This document shows, piece after piece, positions 24,033 through 32,312 of a DNA stretch of 37,400 bases; the first letter of the stretch is position 1; each line of letters starts with the position of its first letter. This stretch comes from Burkholderiales bacterium (GTDB lineage: Bacteria > Pseudomonadota > Gammaproteobacteria > Burkholderiales > Usitatibacteraceae). Where the stretch lies: assembly GCA_017853245.1 (NCBI GenBank), contig JAFMJY010000011.1, positions 1-37,400 on the forward strand, given 5' to 3'. The notes under the pieces are model-generated. The model saw only the letters and a program-made list of their open reading frames with translations. It made no database searches and had not been told where the DNA came from. The position numbers were made by a program, and so were the translations under genes.

Positions 24033-25049
24033 TTAGGGACGGCTCGTCGCGACGAGGGTCGCGTTCGGCGCCACGGCGGGCGGTGCCAGGCGGCCCGCCA
24101 GGGGCCGGTACAGGCGGTCGAGCAGCGCCCGGCCGGTGCCTCCGGCGCGCAAGGCCAGAGACTCGTCGACGGTGCGCGCGAGCCGCGCCGCGAGGCGTTG
24201 ATACGGATGCGCCGTGAGGTAATGACGCAGCGCCGTGTGCCGGCCCACGATCGTGCTCACCCGGTCGTGGTTGCCGGGAATGCCGGCGCAGGGCTTGGGC
24301 TCCGACAACGCAAACACGGCAGTCAGGTTGCCACCGTCGGCCGAGACCCGCAGCGACTGCAGGGCGAGCCCCGCGCGCGCGCCCATGGCTTCGAGCGTGG
24401 CGGGGTTGAAGGTGAAGAGATGCGCCTCGTGGAAGGAACTACGCGGTGACTGGCAGGTGGCCTCGAGGTTCGGCACCTCGACTACCAGCCGGCCGTCAGG
24501 CCGCAGCGCATGCCTCAGGAGCGTCAGCACGGCGTGAGGCGATTCGGTGTGCTCGAGCACGTGCCAGATGGTGATGAGGTCGAAGCTCGCCTCCGTGAGC
24601 GTGGCCTGGTCGATGAACCCCCGCTGGATGGCGAGGCCGTATTCGCGCTCCGAGTAGCCTGCGTAGCCCCGGTTGGGTTCCACGCCCGTCACGGCGTGGC
24701 CGAGCGTTTGCAGAAGATAAGCGAACTCGCCGCCGCCACTGCCTACATCGAGAATACGGAGCGGCCGATTGAGCAGCGCTGTGATCTTGCCCGCCCGATC
24801 GATCGCCACGCGCCCGGCCCGCAGCACGTGCTTGGGCTTGGGCTCCGCAGTCTGCTTGTAGGCGACGCGATATTCGTCTTCGTAGAAGGCGCGCGCATTG
24901 TGGGGGCGGGGGTCCGACCAGGCGAGGCCGCACCGCACGCAACACACGCTTCGCAGCGCGGCGCCGCTGCGGCTGCGGGTGGCGAGCACGCTGACCTCCT
25001 CATTCCCACAGAGGTTGCAGGCGTTTTGGGCGGCGACGGTGGCGGTCAT
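24033..25049 (-). CDS. Class I SAM-dependent methyltransferase with N-terminal zinc-finger-like motif
   Basis: A 338-residue methyltransferase. A zinc-ribbon-like pair C11-x-x-C14 and C37-x-x-C40 is followed by motif I DVGSGGGEF (101-109), V-T-G-V-E-P-N (motif II), and W-H-V-L-E-H near 163-168. This two-cysteine-pair N terminus plus a Methyltransf_23-like core is common in sugar C-methyltransferases and polysaccharide-locus enzymes, but no sugar-nucleotide genes are nearby and the substrate is unknown. The ATG is not preceded by a strong ribosome site. It lies 155 bases downstream of the serine hydrolase stop on the same strand. Confidence 0.85.
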   Translation of the reverse strand: MTATVAAQNACNLCGNEEVSVLATRSRSGAALRSVCCVRCGLAWSDPRPHNARAFYEDEYRVAYKQTAEPKPKHVLRAGRVAIDRAGKITALLNRPLRILDVGSGGGEFAYLLQTLGHAVTGVEPNRGYAGYSEREYGLAIQRGFIDQATLTEASFDLITIWHVLEHTESPHAVLTLLRHALRPDGRLVVEVPNLEATCQSPRSSFHEAHLFTFNPATLEAMGARAGLALQSLRVSADGGNLTAVFALSEPKPCAGIPGNHDRVSTIVGRHTALRHYLTAHPYQRLAARLARTVDESLALRAGGTGRALLDRLYRPLAGRLAPPAVAPNATLVATSRP

Positions 25050-25204
25050 GAGGACGGGCGCAGGGTCGGGCTGGAAAAAGCGGCAGAGGATAAGGCTAAC
25101 GTCGCCGAGATGATAGCCCTGCCCTTCAGATCGCGGCCCGAGTGTTCACATCGCGGGTGTTTCGGCCCTGGGCCTCGGCGAGATGGGCGCCCGCGTGGTG
25201 ACGA

Positions 25205-26584
25205 CTAGGGCGGCGAGGCCTCGCGTTTCACCGCGCGATTCCAAAGTACGCTGAGCAGCCGCTCGTCGTGCCGGTAGTGCGCCGAGTAGCGCCCGGGCTG
25301 CTTCTCCGGGTCCGCGCCGATGCCGCTCACGAGAACGATCAGCCCATCGCGCGTGGCCGGGTTGAACACGAACGTCCCCGTGAGGCCCCACGCGTCGCCG
25401 AGGTGTCCCACGCCCTTGAAGCCACCGCCTTCCACCAGGCGGTCGCCACGCTTGGGGCCGGATAAATCGAGAAAGTGCTGATTGCCGAGCCCCCACGCGT
25501 TGAAGAGCCCGGGGTGGCCCTCCTCGGAGGCCGGGTCGCCGTTGCGGCGGCCTGCGTCGTAGCGCCACTGCTCGGCGAGCATCGCGTCGACCGTGTCAGC
25601 GCGCAGGAAGCGGATGCCATCCAACTCGCCACGATTCATCAGCATTCGCATGATGCGCAGCAGCCCGCCCGCGCTGGTTCGCAGCCCCCCCTGCGGCGCG
25701 TAGAGCGTGCCATTGGTGCCGGCTACGTAATCGGGGCCGGCGCGCGGCACGGGCGCTTCGCGCGTGTAATCGTCGACTTGCGCGTACCAGGGCCCATCGA
25801 CGGCACGCCAGATTTCCCGCCCGTCCGGGAAGTTCTCGCGCTTGCGGTAGAGCGTCGCGAGGCGCTGCAAATCCTCCGCCGAGAGGTCCGCAGGGCTAAA
25901 GCCGCCGGGCACGCCAAGGGGCTCGAGCACGAGGCGCTTCATCAACCGGTCGAAGCGCTCGCCGGTCACCTTCTCCATCGCCTCGCCGATCACGCCCCAC
26001 GGCAGATTGGCGTAAGCGAAGAAGGACCCCGGCGGCGCATTCCTTGCCCACATAGCGCCAGACCCGTGATGCTTGCCGCCCGGGTGCAGCACATCGCGCA
26101 GGCGGTGCGTGTTGTTCCAGAAGTAACCGCCGTCATCCCGCAGCGACGACGTATGCGAGAGCAGCATGCGCAGGGTGACCGGCGTGTCGGGAAAGTGCGG
26201 GTTGCGAAGCGTCCAGCCCAGGTCGATCGAGATGTCGCGGTCGAGGTCGAGGCTGCCGGCCTCCACCAGGCGCAGCACGCCGAGCGTCACCACCAGCTTC
26301 GAAATCGACGCTACGCGCATCAGCGAGTCGCGCTCCAGCGGAAGGTCGTTCGCGGGCTGGGCGCCGTCGATGCGCCGTCGGCCGACGTAGCCTTCGTAAG
26401 CCACTTCGCCGCCGCGCAGGGCGATCGCTGCCACGCCCGCGAGCGGATAGGCGGGGTCGCTCACGATGGTGGCGATGTCGCGGTCCAGCGCTTCGCGCGC
26501 GGGGGCGGGCAGGGCGGTGGGGCCGGAGGCTTGCATGGCGAGGGCGAAGGAGAGCAGCGCGGCGACGAGAAAGCCAGCGAACAC
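25205..26584 (-). CDS. Beta-lactamase-family serine hydrolase
   Basis: A 459-residue protein of the class C beta-lactamase/PBP-like family (Pfam Beta-lactamase). The nucleophile motif is S93-I-S-K96 (VASISK), the second motif is Y-A-N in the A-Y-A-N-L-P-W-G segment near 196, and the third is H-L-G in VGHLGDAWG. The N terminus carries a signal peptide (hydrophobic 4-18, cleavage near 17-20), placing it in the periplasm or secreting it. Members include D-aminopeptidases, esterases and carboxypeptidases acting on D-amino-acid peptides. Here it lies 12 bases after amiD in the murein operon, so a D-amino-acid peptide substrate is a fair guess. The start is GTG at 26584 with a weak ribosome site. 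Confidence 0.88.
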   Translation of the reverse strand: MFAGFLVAALLSFALAMQASGPTALPAPAREALDRDIATIVSDPAYPLAGVAAIALRGGEVAYEGYVGRRRIDGAQPANDLPLERDSLMRVASISKLVVTLGVLRLVEAGSLDLDRDISIDLGWTLRNPHFPDTPVTLRMLLSHTSSLRDDGGYFWNNTHRLRDVLHPGGKHHGSGAMWARNAPPGSFFAYANLPWGVIGEAMEKVTGERFDRLMKRLVLEPLGVPGGFSPADLSAEDLQRLATLYRKRENFPDGREIWRAVDGPWYAQVDDYTREAPVPRAGPDYVAGTNGTLYAPQGGLRTSAGGLLRIMRMLMNRGELDGIRFLRADTVDAMLAEQWRYDAGRRNGDPASEEGHPGLFNAWGLGNQHFLDLSGPKRGDRLVEGGGFKGVGHLGDAWGLTGTFVFNPATRDGLIVLVSGIGADPEKQPGRYSAHYRHDERLLSVLWNRAVKREASPP

Positions 26585-26596
26585 GCAGCGCGGGCC

Positions 26597-27388
26597 CTAG
26601 CGACGCTCGGCCGGCTCGGTGAGGACGGCGAGGAGGGCGGCCGTCTCTGCATCCGGCTGGCCGTCGAACTTCGCGGGTCGGTACTTCATCTGGAAGGCGG
26701 CGAGGACCCTTTGCGACACCACGTCGAGCTCGCCGGTCTGCGGGATCGCGAAGCCGTGCTCGCCGAGCTTCGCCTGGAACCATGCCGTGTCGGGAAGCGA
26801 AGCTTCATAGGCGATGCGGCGCTGGGCAACCTTCGCCGCATCGGGCCAGACGATGAGCCCCTCGTCGGCGAGGCGCTTCCACGGAAACTTCGGGCCTGGG
26901 TCGACCTTGCGCAGCGGCGCGATGTCGCTATGGCCGAGAATGCGGTCAGGCTTGATCTGGTGGCGCTTGACGATGTCCTTAACCAGCGCGACGACCGCCT
27001 CGATCTGCTCGGGCGGGTAGTCCTCCCAATCGATGCCCTGCGCGGCGAGGCGATTGCCGGCATTCACGATCTCAATGCCGATCGAGCTCGCGTTGATATG
27101 GGTGTGGCCCTTCCACCAGCTGACGCCCGCATGCCACGCGCGACGGCTCTCATCCACCAGGCCGTAGATCTCGACTGGCTTGTCGCGCACCAGGTAATGG
27201 CTGCTCACGGGCCCCTCGGTGAGGACCTTGTGCGAGGACTTCCAGTCTCCCCAGGTGAAGTGCAGGATCAGGAACTGCACGCGGCTGTCCTGGCTCACCG
27301 AGCTATAGCTTCGGTCGATGGCGGGCCCGGTTGCACAACCCGCGAGCAGCAGCAACGAGACAGCGAGAAGTCGAGTGAGGGCTTTCAT
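26597..27388 (-). CDS. amiD: Lipoprotein N-acetylmuramoyl-L-alanine amidase (AmiD type)
   Basis: A 263-residue zinc amidase that splits the lactyl-amide bond between MurNAc and the stem peptide. The N terminus has lipobox LLAGC with Cys18, so it is membrane-anchored like E. coli AmiD rather than cytoplasmic like AmpD. Zinc ligands are His43 (ILHFT), His153 (GHSD) and Asp163 (VDPG), with catalytic Glu106 in IGIEIVN. A C-terminal peptidoglycan-binding domain (about 200-258) completes the AmiD layout. Its start overlaps the kinase stop by 4 bases (27385-27388). It would supply free peptides and peptide-free glycans for the neighbouring enzymes. Confidence 0.93.
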   Translation of the reverse strand: MKALTRLLAVSLLLLAGCATGPAIDRSYSSVSQDSRVQFLILHFTWGDWKSSHKVLTEGPVSSHYLVRDKPVEIYGLVDESRRAWHAGVSWWKGHTHINASSIGIEIVNAGNRLAAQGIDWEDYPPEQIEAVVALVKDIVKRHQIKPDRILGHSDIAPLRKVDPGPKFPWKRLADEGLIVWPDAAKVAQRRIAYEASLPDTAWFQAKLGEHGFAIPQTGELDVVSQRVLAAFQMKYRPAKFDGQPDAETAALLAVLTEPAERR

Positions 27389-28305
27389 TGGGTGGGGCTA
27401 TTGTCCCCGCTCGAGGCCTGCGCTGCCAAGCGTGCTGCCGCGCGGTGCGGAAACGCGTCTCGCTGCGTCATCTCGATGGTGGAGGGCAGGCGCTCGCGCA
27501 CCGATTGGGCAATGAGGGGATGCAGGCTTGAAGCGCGCCCGGTGAGCGCGACCGGCCTCGGCCCGTAGCGCGACACGAGCGCCCCGCCCAGGCGGGCGAG
27601 CTCCGCGCCCGCAGCGCGAAGGATTGCTCGGGCAGCCTCATCGGCCTGCGCCGCTTGCGCAACGGCGAGCGCGAGCTGGCCGACCTCGCCTCGCGCGGAC
27701 CCATAGAAGAAATCGCGCGATCGCGCCCAGGACGAATCACCCAGTTGCGCGAACACGGCCTGCGCGAGCGGGGAACCGGGCCAGGCGCCTGGCGCCTCGT
27801 CCTCGCGGCGCCAGATGGCGCGCAGCGCCTCGCGCGCGATCCAGTAGCCGCCGCCGCCATCGTCGAGGCCCACGCCCCGGCCACCGGCTCGATGCAGCAC
27901 CTCATGCTCGTCGAGGTAGGCCGCGATCGAGCCCGTGCCCGCATAAATCACGTAGCCTTGGCCAGGCGCGAAGAGGTCTCGGCAGACCGCTTCGATGTCG
28001 GTGCCGACCGAGACGCGAGCCTCGGGAAGCGCGAAGGCCTTGGCCACGCAGCGGCGAACAATGTCGGTATTGTCACCGAGGCCGGTCATCGCGGCGTGAG
28101 CGGCGCGGGGCGCGAATGTCATGGCTACCGTTGCCACCGCGTTCAGTGCGGCTTGCAGCGTCGACCCGCCGTCCTTCGTGGCGTCCATCGCCGTCATGCC
28201 CGGGCCCTCGCCCTCCGCCACGATGGCACCCTCGGCATCGGCCATGGCCCACCGTGTGCGAGTGCCGCCTGCGTCGAGGCCGAGCCAGGTTTCTGACTTA
28301 CCCAC
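27385..28305 (-). CDS. BadF/BadG-type N-acetylhexosamine kinase (NagK/MurK-like)
   Basis: A 306-residue ASKHA-fold kinase of the BadF/BadG/BcrA/BcrD family. ATP-binding signatures are DAGGTRTRW (11-19), GTGS (123-126) and the GGRGVGLDDGGGGYWI stretch (141-156). Family members phosphorylate GlcNAc (mammalian NAGK, Shewanella NagK) or both MurNAc and GlcNAc (Clostridium MurK). Because murQ and nagA are in the same operon, the product should be MurNAc-6-phosphate and/or GlcNAc-6-phosphate. Which sugar it prefers cannot be decided from sequence. The start overlaps the glycosidase stop by 8 bases, and the stop overlaps amiD by 4. Confidence 0.87.
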   Translation of the reverse strand: MGKSETWLGLDAGGTRTRWAMADAEGAIVAEGEGPGMTAMDATKDGGSTLQAALNAVATVAMTFAPRAAHAAMTGLGDNTDIVRRCVAKAFALPEARVSVGTDIEAVCRDLFAPGQGYVIYAGTGSIAAYLDEHEVLHRAGGRGVGLDDGGGGYWIAREALRAIWRREDEAPGAWPGSPLAQAVFAQLGDSSWARSRDFFYGSARGEVGQLALAVAQAAQADEAARAILRAAGAELARLGGALVSRYGPRPVALTGRASSLHPLIAQSVRERLPSTIEMTQRDAFPHRAAARLAAQASSGDNSPTQ

Positions 28306-29893
28306 GCGATGTTTCCAGGGGAACAGCCAGACGAACGACCGGCCCCTCGATGCCGGTGCGGCTCACGAACGAGGCCGCGAGCCCCTGCACGGCATCAGCG
28401 CCCTGGCCCGTCGCGACGATCACGCGCCCACCTTGCGCGGCATGGGTGCTGAAGTGCCAGCGCTCGCCCCGCCACGCCCAGACTGCGAGGAGCCAGGCGT
28501 CTTCGCGCGCGGGCGCATCGAAGGCGATTTCGAGGCTTCCCCGGTTGCGGGTGACGCGGGCGCGTGGCACAGGCGGCCTCGCGTCCCCGAGCCAGGGCGT
28601 CGCGGGCACGAGCGTCGCGCTGGCATAGAGGTCGCGCGCAAGGCGGTCGGCGATGCCGCGCCGGTTCTGCAGCAGCGCGATGGCGCTGAAGTGGATGTGC
28701 CCCCCGATGCCGGGCTCGACACGGGTGGCCGCGACCTTCGCGAGAATTTCCTCCGGCACCCACGACTTGGGCGTGTCGTCGATGCGGCTGGTGAAGAGGC
28801 CAGGCCACACGTGGCGACGCATCGGATTGGCCCGCGCCCAGTGGGTGAGCAGCGGCCCGAAGGCCTGGCGCAGCTGGTCGCGAGGCCAGTACAGCTGCGG
28901 GGCGAGGTAGTCGAGCCAGCCCTTCTCCACCCACAACTCGACGTCCGCGAACAGCTTGTCGTACTGGCTGAAGCCGGTGATGCCCGGCGGTCGTCGATCC
29001 GGCCGGGGCAGGCCGAAGGGGCTGATGCCGAAGCGAACGCCCGGCCGCGTTCGCGCGATGCGATCGTGCAATCGCTCGACCAGCTCGTTCACGTTTTGCC
29101 GGCGCCAGTCCGCGCGCGAGAGCTTGCCGCCACGCCGCTGGTAGCGCTGCCACGCCGGCCCGTCGGGAAACTCCACCTCGCCGCCGCCGGGCTTGGCCAC
29201 CGGGTAGGGGTAGAAGTAATCGTCCATGTGCACGCCGTCGATGTCGTAGCGGCGCACGACATCGAGGATCACGTCGAGCGTGCGGCGCGCGGCCTCGGGC
29301 TCGCCCGGGTCCATCCACACCAGGTCGCCGTAGGGCTTGGCAATGGCCGGAGACTGGCGAGAGACATGTGTCGGCGCTGCCGGCGACTTTGCCGACGAGT
29401 GGCGGGCGCGATACGGGTTGAACCAGGCATGCAGCTCGATGCCGCGAGCGTGGCAGGCGTCGATCCAGGTGCGCAGCGGGTCGTAGTAGGGCGCAGGGGC
29501 GCGCCCCTGCTCGCCAGTGAGGTACTCGGACCACGGCTCGAGGGACGACTCGTAGAGCGCATCCGCCGCGGGGCGCACCTGGAGGATCAGCGCATTGAGC
29601 TTGAGTGTCGTGGCGCGCTCGACGATGCGGCGCATTTCCTCGATCTGCTCGCCAGTGGAGAGGCCAGGCCTGCTCGGCCAGTCGATGTTCGCCACCGAAG
29701 CGACCCAGGCGGCGCGAAACTCCCGTGGCGCGAGCGGGGGATCGGGCAGGGCGCGTGGCGTCCGGTCCGGCAAGGGCGTCGGCGACGGCTTGTCCGACGG
29801 GCCTGCCTCAGGCGATGGGGCGGGCGGTTGCACGGCGCAAGCGCCTGCCAGTGCGGCAAGGGCCAGAGCCAGCTGGCGGCGGCGCGGGTTCAT
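28298..29893 (-). CDS. digH: GHL10/DUF187 glycosidase lipoprotein, DigH-like
   Basis: A 531-residue lipoprotein (lipobox A-G-A-C, Cys19; proline-rich linker about 22-55) with a GHL10/DUF187 TIM-barrel domain from about 56 to 370. Key signatures are E-F-R-A-A-W-V-A-S-V-x-N-I-D-W-P (58-73), L-N-A-L-I-L-Q-V-R-P-A-A-D (99-111), H-A-W-F-N-P-Y (155-161) and catalytic-region D-G-V-H-M-D-D-Y (219-226). E. coli DigH (YddW), of this family, digests peptide-free ('denuded') glycan strands. The frame is open into the next gene; the ATG at 29893 is chosen as it gives the lipoprotein signal and overlaps the nagX stop by ATGA. Neighbouring AmiD would create its substrate. Confidence 0.9.
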   Translation of the reverse strand: MNPRRRQLALALAALAGACAVQPPAPSPEAGPSDKPSPTPLPDRTPRALPDPPLAPREFRAAWVASVANIDWPSRPGLSTGEQIEEMRRIVERATTLKLNALILQVRPAADALYESSLEPWSEYLTGEQGRAPAPYYDPLRTWIDACHARGIELHAWFNPYRARHSSAKSPAAPTHVSRQSPAIAKPYGDLVWMDPGEPEAARRTLDVILDVVRRYDIDGVHMDDYFYPYPVAKPGGGEVEFPDGPAWQRYQRRGGKLSRADWRRQNVNELVERLHDRIARTRPGVRFGISPFGLPRPDRRPPGITGFSQYDKLFADVELWVEKGWLDYLAPQLYWPRDQLRQAFGPLLTHWARANPMRRHVWPGLFTSRIDDTPKSWVPEEILAKVAATRVEPGIGGHIHFSAIALLQNRRGIADRLARDLYASATLVPATPWLGDARPPVPRARVTRNRGSLEIAFDAPAREDAWLLAVWAWRGERWHFSTHAAQGGRVIVATGQGADAVQGLAASFVSRTGIEGPVVRLAVPLETSRG

Positions 29894-31038
29894 GCGGTGA
29901 CGAACCAGCGTCGACGCCACATCGCCCACGCGATGATGAAAAACAGCGCGATGAAGGCGAGCGCCCAAACGAGGGACGCGTCGGTGGGCGAGATCGGCAG
30001 CAACTGGATCGGTGCGTAGAGCCAGGCTTTCAGGGAGACGGCCTTGGTGTCCGTGGCGATGGTGACGTTCTGGAGGATACGGCCGAGAACGCCGGCGAGC
30101 ACGAAGAGCACCAGCGCATTGCGCCCGAACTGCGTGAGCGGCAGGCAGAGGGCCCGAGTCGCCCGCCGAGTGCCTGGCTTGCTGCCATCCAGCGCGGCAT
30201 GAAAGGCCGCGAACGCGACGAGCGACCAGCCGGCCATGAACACCGCGTAGGACGGCGTCCAGAGATTCTTGTTGATCGGCATGAGCAGCGCGTCCAGCGC
30301 GAACCCTGCGTAGAGCGCAAGGAGCCCCGCGCCGATCATCCAGGCCGTGCGCGTTCTCGAGTCTGCGTTGCGTGGCAGGCCGCGGCCGGCGATGAAGCCC
30401 GCGAGCAGGCTCGCTGCCGCGGGAAGCGTGCTCACCAGGCCTTCCGGGTCCCAGGTCTTCGACTTGGCCCACAGGTGGCCGTCGAGGAGCGCGCGGTCCA
30501 CCCAGGCGCCGAAGTCGCGACCGGGCTCGAGCGCGCCGGCGGCGAACCGGCCATCGGGCCCAGGAACGCTGACGAGAAGCATGGGGACAGTGTAGGCGAC
30601 CAGCAACGCGCCGATGGCCATCGCGGCGGCGCGCGTGCCACCGTACACCGCGATGGGCGCTGCGATCAGCAGGCACAGCGCGATCCGTTGCAGCACGCCC
30701 GGGATGCGCACCGTCGAGAAATCAAAGAAAGGAAACAGGTTCAGGAAGAGGCCGGCCGCGAACAGGATGGCAGCGCGCCGCGCGTGCCTGGCGAGCATGG
30801 TGGAGGGCGCCACCCCCATCGCGTGCTGACGCGAGGCGGCGAGCGCCATCGACACTCCGGCCACGAACAGGAAGAACGGAAAGACCATGTCGGTGAAGGT
30901 CCAGCCGTGCCAGTCCGCATGCCGCAGCGGAGCGTAGATGTGCCCCCAGTCGCCCGGGTTGTTGACCAGCACCATGCTCGCCACCGCAAAGCCGCGGAAG
31001 GCGTCGAGGCTGGCGAGGCGGTCCGCGTCTGGCGTCAC
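29890..31038 (-). CDS. nagX: Membrane acetyltransferase, NagX / heparan-glucosaminide N-acetyltransferase type
   Basis: A 382-residue polytopic membrane protein with about 10 helices. It opens with L-D-A-F-R-G-F-A-V-A-S-M-V-L-V-N-N-P-G (about 10-28) and has H-x-x-W-H-G-W-T-F-T-D-M-V-F-P-F-F, the segment holding the acetyl-accepting histidine in human HGSNAT. HGSNAT moves acetyl from cytosolic acetyl-CoA across a membrane to a terminal glucosamine; bacterial nagX recurs in GlcNAc-utilisation loci. The GTG start at 31038 is chosen because it overlaps the ampG stop (GTGA) and gives the family N terminus. The job here may be to re-acetylate glucosamine of periplasmic glycan before import (inference). 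Confidence 0.88.
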   Translation of the reverse strand: MTPDADRLASLDAFRGFAVASMVLVNNPGDWGHIYAPLRHADWHGWTFTDMVFPFFLFVAGVSMALAASRQHAMGVAPSTMLARHARRAAILFAAGLFLNLFPFFDFSTVRIPGVLQRIALCLLIAAPIAVYGGTRAAAMAIGALLVAYTVPMLLVSVPGPDGRFAAGALEPGRDFGAWVDRALLDGHLWAKSKTWDPEGLVSTLPAAASLLAGFIAGRGLPRNADSRTRTAWMIGAGLLALYAGFALDALLMPINKNLWTPSYAVFMAGWSLVAFAAFHAALDGSKPGTRRATRALCLPLTQFGRNALVLFVLAGVLGRILQNVTIATDTKAVSLKAWLYAPIQLLPISPTDASLVWALAFIALFFIIAWAMWRRRWFVTA

Positions 31039-32312
31039 GAGGCGGGCGCGGCCTTGCGACCGAAGGCCGGGTCGATGCGCAGGAACGCAGCGATGGCGAC
31101 GGAGGGCAACGTCGCCACACAGGCCCAGATGAAGAACCCGGGGTATCCCAGCTGCGACTGAATCCATCCGCTCACCATGCCGGGCAGCATCATGCCAAGC
31201 GCCATGAAGCCGGTGCAGATGGCGTAGTGCGCCGTCTTTCGCGGCCCGTCGGCCACCATGATCATGAACAGCAGGTACGCCGCGAAGCCGAAGCCGTAGC
31301 CCAGTTGCTCGAGGGCGATTGCCGCGGCGACCAGCGCCTTGGCCGAGGACGGGTCGAGGGCGATCCACACATACAGCAGATTGGGCAGGTGTACGGCGGC
31401 GATCATCGGCCAGAGCCAGCGCTTGAGCCCGTGGCGCGAGATGGCGTAGCCGCCCGCGATGCCGCCGACGGTGAGCGCCGCCACGCCGAGCGTGCCGTAG
31501 AAAAGGCCCACGTCCGCGGTCGTCATGCCGAGGCCGCCGCTCGCACGCCCATCCAGCAGGAAGGGCGCCAGCAGCTTCACGATCTGCGCCTCGCCAGCGC
31601 GAAAGAGCAGCAGGAACGCGAGCACGACGACGATGTCGCGTCGGCGAAAGAATGACGCGAAGGTCTCGACGAAAGCGGCGAAGGGGCTTGTGCCGGCGGA
31701 AGCCGGCCCGTCGGTTGGGGGGCGTGGCAACACGGTCCGGTGCCAGGCGCCCAGCAGGACGAAGAGCGAGGCGAGCACGCCGAAGACCAGGGACCAGCCG
31801 AAGGCCACGTCGCCGGTGAATTCACCCAGCGTGCCGGCCAGGTACACGAGCCCACCCTGGCCCGCGATCATCGCTGCGCGGTAGAAGGCGCTGCGCACGC
31901 CGACGAAGGCCGCCTGGTCGCCCTCGTCGAGCGCATGCAGGTAAAACCCGTCCGCAGCGATGTCGTGGGTGGCGGAGCTGAACGCCATCAGCCAGAACAG
32001 CGCGAGCGAGAGCTGGAAGAAGCGGTCCATCGGTAGCGTAAGCGCCACCAGCGCGAGCGCCGCGCCGACCGCGAATTGCAGGGCGACGATCCAGCTGCGC
32101 TTGGTGCCGAAGAGGTCGACGAGTGGTGACCACAGCGGCTTGATCACCCATGGCAGGTAGAGCCAGCTGGTGTAGAGCGCGATATCGGTGTTGGAGATGC
32201 CCAGGTTCTTGTAGAGCACCACCGAGAGCGACATCACCGCCACGTAGGGCAGGCCCTGCCCGAAGTAGAGCGTCGGGATCCACGCCCAGGGAGTGCGGCG
32301 CGTGGCGCTCAC
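31035..32312 (-). CDS. ampG: AmpG-type muropeptide permease
   Basis: A 425-residue major facilitator with about 12 helices and strong AmpG features: P-T-L-Y-F-x-Q-G-L-P-Y near residue 11-21, W-L-Y-L-P-W-V-I-K-P-L-W-S-P-L-V-D near 48-64, and S-S-A-T-H-D-I-A-A-D-G-F near 108-119. AmpG imports GlcNAc-anhydroMurNAc with or without peptides across the inner membrane. The frame is open 38 codons upstream with an arginine-rich, non-homologous lead; I chose GTG at 32312, which overlaps the murQ stop (GTGA). It links the periplasmic enzymes (AmiD, DigH, DacB, LdcA) to the cytoplasmic ones (kinase, MurQ, NagA, NagB-II). Confidence 0.92.
   Translation of the reverse strand: MSATRRTPWAWIPTLYFGQGLPYVAVMSLSVVLYKNLGISNTDIALYTSWLYLPWVIKPLWSPLVDLFGTKRSWIVALQFAVGAALALVALTLPMDRFFQLSLALFWLMAFSSATHDIAADGFYLHALDEGDQAAFVGVRSAFYRAAMIAGQGGLVYLAGTLGEFTGDVAFGWSLVFGVLASLFVLLGAWHRTVLPRPPTDGPASAGTSPFAAFVETFASFFRRRDIVVVLAFLLLFRAGEAQIVKLLAPFLLDGRASGGLGMTTADVGLFYGTLGVAALTVGGIAGGYAISRHGLKRWLWPMIAAVHLPNLLYVWIALDPSSAKALVAAAIALEQLGYGFGFAAYLLFMIMVADGPRKTAHYAICTGFMALGMMLPGMVSGWIQSQLGYPGFFIWACVATLPSVAIAAFLRIDPAFGRKAAPAS

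Noticed and set aside
24043-24056. Perfect 14-base palindrome CTCGTCGCGACGAG near the convergent 3' ends of ldcA and the methyltransferase.
   Set aside because: It lies within the methyltransferase coding end, has no loop or T-tract, and can arise by chance in such G+C-rich DNA.
25205-26584. A genuine antibiotic-resistance class C beta-lactamase.
   Set aside because: The SxxK, YxN and HxG motifs are shared by many esterases and D-peptidases; the third motif is HLG rather than KTG, and the operon context is murein catabolism.
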